11,983 nucleotides of DNA from Rhizophlyctis rosea (taxonomy: Eukaryota > Chytridiomycota > Chytridiomycetes > Rhizophlyctidales > Rhizophlyctidaceae): the NCBI GenBank assembly GCA_027596075.1, contig JADGJC010000528.1, positions 1 to 11,983 of the forward strand. Reading direction: 5' to 3'. Positions 8,154 through 11,983 of this stretch are shown piece by piece. Positions within the stretch are counted from its first letter, which is position 1; each line of letters opens with the position of its first letter. The position numbers and the translations under genes are program-made. The notes below the pieces were generated by a model, which worked only from the letters and a program-made list of their open reading frames with translations, was not told the DNA's origin and did no database searches.

Positions 8154-8277
8154 CTGCTAGAAAAAAAAGAGTGCTTGTCATGAATCAAGTGACGGCACGA
8201 GGATAAATGACTTCCCGTCAGGATGAACGGGCAATGGGAGCTATTGAAATGCCGCCCAAAGAGAATTGACTTCTGGA

Positions 8278-8458
8278 TCAAGTTGGCACATCGCACACAA
8301 GGTGGATATCTCGCGACACGCTTTTACATGGTACGGATGGTGCAATCAAGTGATTTGCGACGATCATGTTCCAATAACTTTGGGCAAATTGATACTTTTA
8401 GCTATGAAGATCACTTTTTCGTCAATGCAGCTTTTGAGCATATGCCGACAGAGAGCTA
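8278..8458 (-). pseudogene. Coding remnant, unknown beta-rich protein (locus 3)
   Basis: Two successive minus-strand frames look coding: 8458-8364 reads LKSCIDEKVIFIAKSINLPK and VIGT, then stops. Overlapping by a few bases, 8367-8278 reads IVANHLIAPSVPCKSVSRDI and HLVCDVPT, then stops. Further down, VHPDGKSFILVPSLDS appears in yet another frame. The order (hydrophobic strand with Lys, then VSRDIHLVCDVPT) parallels TVSI...K and LYIIFGFTFCTDVPV at locus 2 and VDVSQSLRFVCFCDTPPKV at locus 1. The polypyrimidine tract and acceptor at 8154 just downstream may link it to the exon at 7845-8153. Confidence 0.3.
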
Positions 8459-8845
8459 GCATAAAAAAGACCATGGCCTATAATCAAGAAATGTGTACGT
8501 AGCAATGAGATGGTTGCGTTGCTTACAGAAACTATTTCGACGCTGAAGTCAACTATTGTTCGCTAGTTATCAGAAAAAATGATACAATTTCGCTAGGATA
8601 TGCAAAGGGAAAAAAGAGTATGTGAATGCCTGCAAATACTATCTGGATGATTTGGGTGGCACCGGCTGAAAGCACTGGAAGGTGTGTTGTGCAGACGTGT
8701 CATCGTTCATTGTGTAGCATTGAGTAATTCTTGAGTACGATAAACGGAGTTGGCAGCTGTTGGCGGGTTGCAGGAGGAAATCAGTGCAATCTGACGAAGG
8801 TCCATTATTGCATTAATGGTGTCGCCTTCCTGTCTGCGGGCCGTG
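8459..8845. other. No gene recognised
   Basis: AT-leaning sequence with only short frames on both strands and no splice-bounded exon that I could defend. Confidence 0.35.
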
Positions 8846-9217
8846 TTATCCAACACCCCAACCGCAATTGTGAGCCGTAAGATCTTGTAGAATCAAGCTT
8901 TGGGCCGTGATCAAGGGGAACATGAAAACTGTCAGGAACATAGCAACTAGGATCGTTAGGGGATTGACCACATGTTTTGCAATCGGTGGCAAGTCATGAT
9001 ATAACGAGAGGGAGGTCGATACTTTTTTTGCCGTTGTTCCAGCGTGGGGGGGGGGGGGGGGGGCAGGGGGGCTTAATACAATATCAAGGTTGGGCGAGAT
9101 GCAGTTGAACGGGCAAAAGCTGGCAAACAGTGTGAATGTTGATGGGAAGAACAATGTTCCAGTCGTGCAGCAAGACAGTGTGGAAGCGGGATTGCAATAG
9201 ATATCCAAAAGCTTCAT
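8846..9217 (-). CDS. Small ORF with a possible membrane segment, doubtful
   Basis: ATG at 9217 follows an A-rich stretch on minus, a favourable start context. The 123-residue frame has a Cys/Phe-rich start (STLSCCTTGTLFFPSTF), a proline run encoded by the C tract (PPAPPPPPHAG), and one hydrophobic stretch (NPLTILVAMFLTVFMFPLI) of transmembrane length. It crosses an 18-base homopolymer whose true length is uncertain, so the two halves may not be in one frame. No family is recognised and codon use is not distinctive. Confidence 0.25.
   Translation of the reverse strand: MKLLDIYCNPASTLSCCTTGTLFFPSTFTLFASFCPFNCISPNLDIVLSPPAPPPPPHAGTTAKKVSTSLSLYHDLPPIAKHVVNPLTILVAMFLTVFMFPLITAQSLILQDLTAHNCGWGVG
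9046..9063. repeat. G18 homopolymer
   Basis: Eighteen G in a row, then CA and six more G (9066-9071). A run of this length is prone to slippage and to base-calling error. It could fold as a G-quadruplex on the plus strand. Confidence 0.9.
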
Positions 9218-9398
9218 TTTTTTTTTGAGGTTTGACGAAGCTTCTACGCTTCTGATGTACCTACTTGATGTGTACTCAGAGCTCAGAGCGGCAAAGTGCG
9301 GAAATGAAATGAAGATGGCCCGATCGTGAAGTAGTCTTTGGCGTAGTTATCTGTGGACAGCGCCCTGCTTAAGGGGTTGTTCGATACATGATACTAAC

Positions 9399-9513
9399 CT
9401 TTGAATCGCAGGACAGCTGATCGTTCTCCACTGCCATTTTCCTTGTGCGTGTTTGATCTGCCAAAAAAGAAACTCGAAGTGTGTAAAGCTGGAATTCGCG
9501 AATGTTTTCAGAC
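9399..9513 (-). CDS. Candidate internal exon, unknown protein
   Basis: Bounded by an acceptor (ACGAATTGCAG) and a textbook donor (AAG then GTTAGT at 9398). It is 115 nt: one base plus 38 codons, ending on a codon boundary. It encodes SENIREFQLYTLRVSFLADQ, TRTRKMAV and ENDQLSCDSK. A following exon could begin at 9350 after CTGTCCACAG (48-nt intron) and run about 20 codons to a stop (SRSGHLHFISALC). An upstream partner is not clear. Family unknown. Confidence 0.35.
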
Positions 9514-10424
9514 CTGCAATTCGTGTTGGTGTTCCCAGTCAACTCAAAGACCATTGTTGAGCAGCTTCGGTGCATTCCCAGATGTTGCTCATTCCTTCAG
9601 TGCCTTTACACCCACCCGCGAAGGTTCGGGGGGTTGATATTCCTTGCAGGCCGTTACTCATTTGGAGAATGGAGACCATCAGAAGGAGGGAATGAGCGAG
9701 GTTGACCCGCATGTGGTCGAATGTCATTCGATGTGTCAGGTTGTGCCGTTTAGACTCGTCACAGAGCTCGCGTGATCTGCGTTGCGGTGATGCTTTTCCC
9801 ACATGAAGGAATCTCACCAAAGGAAAAGAAGGATCAAAATGTATCTTCCGAAAACCTTTAACGCGATAAAGCGGTGTATTCAGCGATCAGTTAGTTCGGA
9901 TTGATCCGTGCTCCTTTACCTTTGGCGCATCGTTTTGTGTTGGAAATAACAGGCTACCAACAGGCCCTTCGGCTCAAAAAGAATTGGGATGTCTGTACTT
10001 TGGAAGGATTTGAACGGCATGGATGTCTCAACCATGCTTGTCATTGATGACATACGATAGCCATACTGGGGTTGGGAATGAGGAAGCGTATCACACAATC
10101 ATGAAATATAAATGTCAACAGCCCCAGCGTATTCAGGCACCCATATGAACATCGATTGTTGCGGACGCGTCTATTGGGGTTACGGTTGCCGCCCACCAAG
10201 GAAGAAGTGATAGCGACTGTCGATGGGGGACCAACAGCAAAACAGGTCCCTGATGGATTGAGCCCCAAGCTAAACCCCTTTTCAATTTGCAATCCGTCAC
10301 GGGACGTTGCGAATCGCTGATTCCAGAGCAACGACTACTTCAGACATCGGGGGGAGAAAAAGGCAACCACGAAATACCCATACATCAAGAGAAAGTTAGC
10401 TATATTGACAAACCATCTCCTCTC
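9514..10424. other. No gene recognised; includes 3' flank of the dehydrogenase
   Basis: Frames up to about 96 codons occur on minus (10331-10041, 9820-9539), but none has splice context or family motifs I can support. The last part is the presumed 3' UTR of the aldehyde dehydrogenase. Confidence 0.35.
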
Positions 10425-11818
10425 TCAAATCTTAGTCCTCAAATGAAAACTCTTCGGCCTCGTCAAACTATCGAACCCAAATTTACTCAACGAACATCCT
10501 CGCCCCGAATCCTTTACGCCCGTCCACGCTAACGCTGGGTCTAGATAATCACATCTGTTCATGAAGAAGGTTCCCGTAGCGATTTGGTCTCCAATCTTAA
10601 GCGCGGCATCGACATCTTGCGTCCAGACTGAGGCCGTGAGACCGAAGTCGGAGTCGTTCATTAGGGAGATGGCTTCAGTGTCGGAGGAGACCTTGAGGAT
10701 GGGGTGTGTGAGGGTTGAGGGGTTGGGGTTTTTTGGAAGGTGGTTTGAGTGGGAGGGTCAAGTTATGTTACCTTCATGATTCCGACGACGGGACCAAAGG
10801 TTTCCTCTTTCATTACGCGCATGTTGTGGTTTACGTTCACGAGGATTTGGGGTGCTACGTAGGGTGTTCCTTCCTGTCATTGACAGGGATATGTGAATGA
10901 GTGTTGGTGAATATATCCCTTGCATGCATCATTAATGATGACGTACCTTGGCGGCCGTGAATTGCTTTTCATCAATGAGAGCGGTGGCGCCTTGGGATAC
11001 TGGTTGGAGGGTGTTGAGTGTTTAGAGTGCTGGGAGCACCAAGGAGGAGGTAAGAGACGTCCCTTACCTGCATCTCGAATGTGCTCCCGGATTAGATCAG
11101 CAGCCTCTATCCTAACCACCGGCCCCAAGGTTGTATCTTTCGATAGCGGATCGCCCAAAACGTATTGCTACCAACATTCAAAAATCAAGTTCAGTCACCC
11201 ATCCTTTCCGACTCAATCGCCATTCCCACTACCAAAATCAGGAATCCACATCATCACGAGCTACCTTGGTCACTTCCACCGCCTTCTTCACAAACTCATC
11301 ATACACCGACTCATGTACATACACGCGTTCAATACCACAACAACTCTGACCGGAGTTGTACATGGCGCCATCCACGATGTTTTCTGCTGCGTATGTGACA
11401 TCGGCATCAGCGCGGACATATGCTGGGTCCTTGCCGCCTAGTTCCAAACCGACACCTTCAGGAGGTGGAGTTGTTTAGTGGATGAGGAGGGGAAGTTTTT
11501 CAGAGGTGTCTACAAACCAACAAATCGGGAAGCAGCAATACGCGTCACCTCACGGCCGCCGCGGACGGATCCGGTGAAGATTACGTGATCTACTAAGGGG
11601 GATTGGATGATGCGTTCTGCTGTTGGGTGGTCGACGTGGAGGTACTGTATGGGTGTTCGGTCAACATCAGGTGGAATTTCATTGGTTTGTGTGTTGTGTA
11701 GAGTTTATGGCATTTACCTGGAAGACGCTTTCTGGTAGTCCAGCTTCTTTGAATGCTTGGGCAAATCGTTCCGCGCATGGGAAGGTTTGTGGGGCTTGTT
11801 TGAGGATGACGACGTTGC
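10425..11818 (-). CDS. NAD(P)-dependent aldehyde dehydrogenase, 5' truncated, seven exons
   Basis: Oxidises an aldehyde to its acid with NAD(P)+; substrate unknown. Exons in order: 11818-11718, 11644-11518, 11455-11265, 11167-11068, 10999-10947, 10873-10772, 10691-10425. The six introns (73, 62, 97, 68, 73, 80 nt) are GT-AG, and every junction keeps phase, giving about 312 residues. Motifs in order: [20 protein letters not shown] (cofactor-binding region), [26 protein letters not shown] (Rossmann glycine motif), [11 protein letters not shown] (general-base Glu), [16 protein letters not shown] (catalytic Cys), [74 protein letters not shown] and [10 protein letters not shown] at the end. Relatives are roughly 450-500 residues, so about 140 N-terminal residues, including the usual catalytic Asn region, are missing. 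The [13 protein letters not shown] and SCCGIERV signatures recall an uncharacterised clade also found in bacteria, from memory and not checked. It appears intact as far as it goes. Confidence 0.95.
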
Positions 11819-11871
11819 CTGGAGTGGGTAGTGCATATCAAGATCATTATTCTCAAAATTCTTCACCCAAC

Positions 11872-11983
11872 AGCTGGCGGCCTAGCTGGGCAGCCGTCCC
11901 CCTCTCTTCCCCACCTCTTCCCTCCTCCTCCCTCCCTCGTCCCCGCGTGTTGACCCCCAGCCCCGGGGCCCCCGCCGCCGCGC
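11872..11983. other. GC-rich pyrimidine-rich contig end, origin uncertain
   Basis: Composition changes sharply: long C/T runs on plus (CCTCTCTTCCCCACCTCTTC and similar), then CCCCGGGGCCCCC and CCGCCGCCGCGC. On minus this is where the preceding dehydrogenase exon should lie. A possible donor (TTGG then GTGAAG near 11865) exists, but the frame before it does not spell the expected Trp-Asn-Tyr-Pro region or the usual alanine-rich lead into GNVV. A contig-end chimera, vector or contaminant is plausible; a long intron is the alternative. Confidence 0.45.

Noticed and set aside
10920..11441. 173-codon plus-strand ORF, the longest in the window
   Set aside because: It lies antisense over three dehydrogenase exons and two introns, whose splice phases and motifs are unambiguous on minus.
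1..11983. tRNA, rRNA, CRISPR, LTR or recognisable transposase
   Set aside because: No cloverleaf B-box match, no spaced repeats, no terminal repeats with target-site duplication and no catalytic motifs were seen when reading both strands.

Overview
The window looks like nuclear DNA of an intron-rich fungus, probably a whole short contig. The one unambiguous gene, an aldehyde dehydrogenase on the minus strand at the right end, is split by six GT-AG introns of 62-97 nt. All six junctions restore the reading frame exactly. There is no operon structure, no Shine-Dalgarno pattern, no tRNA or rRNA and no CRISPR array. The fungal call rests on intron size and density; species and phylum cannot be read from the sequence.

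Left half (1-4910): two paralogous minus-strand genes of an unrecognised family, here called A (233-994) and B (3925-4710). Each has an F-box-like N-terminal segment and a conserved C-terminal segment with a CxxC pair, a KPQ-x-AC motif and a W-x-W-A-x-KF motif. B has a clean two-exon model whose 5' start is unresolved. A has a frameshift and looks decayed. Both carry a related GTGGCT...AGCCAC element upstream. Between them lie minus-strand exon-like frames (1880-2367 and 2805-3655).

Middle (5000-8460): gene remnants or intron-dense genes on both strands. On minus, three loci (2805-3655, 5019-5589, 8278-8458) share a weak, beta-strand-rich protein pattern broken across frames. On plus, 5749-6827 holds three exon-like blocks of an acidic, then coiled-coil-like, then charged protein. 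A diverged tandem duplication pairs 7185-7425 with 7872-8090 and keeps a minus-strand reading frame.

Right half (8460-11983): mostly unassigned sequence with an 18-base G run, a well-bounded candidate minus-strand exon at 9399-9513, then the C-terminal two thirds of the aldehyde dehydrogenase. Its 5' end runs into about 110 bases of GC-rich, pyrimidine-rich sequence that does not encode the expected N-terminus and may be a contig-end artefact.

Functional links between genes cannot be claimed. The aldehyde dehydrogenase is an ordinary metabolic enzyme. The rest looks like a rapidly evolving, duplication-prone region.
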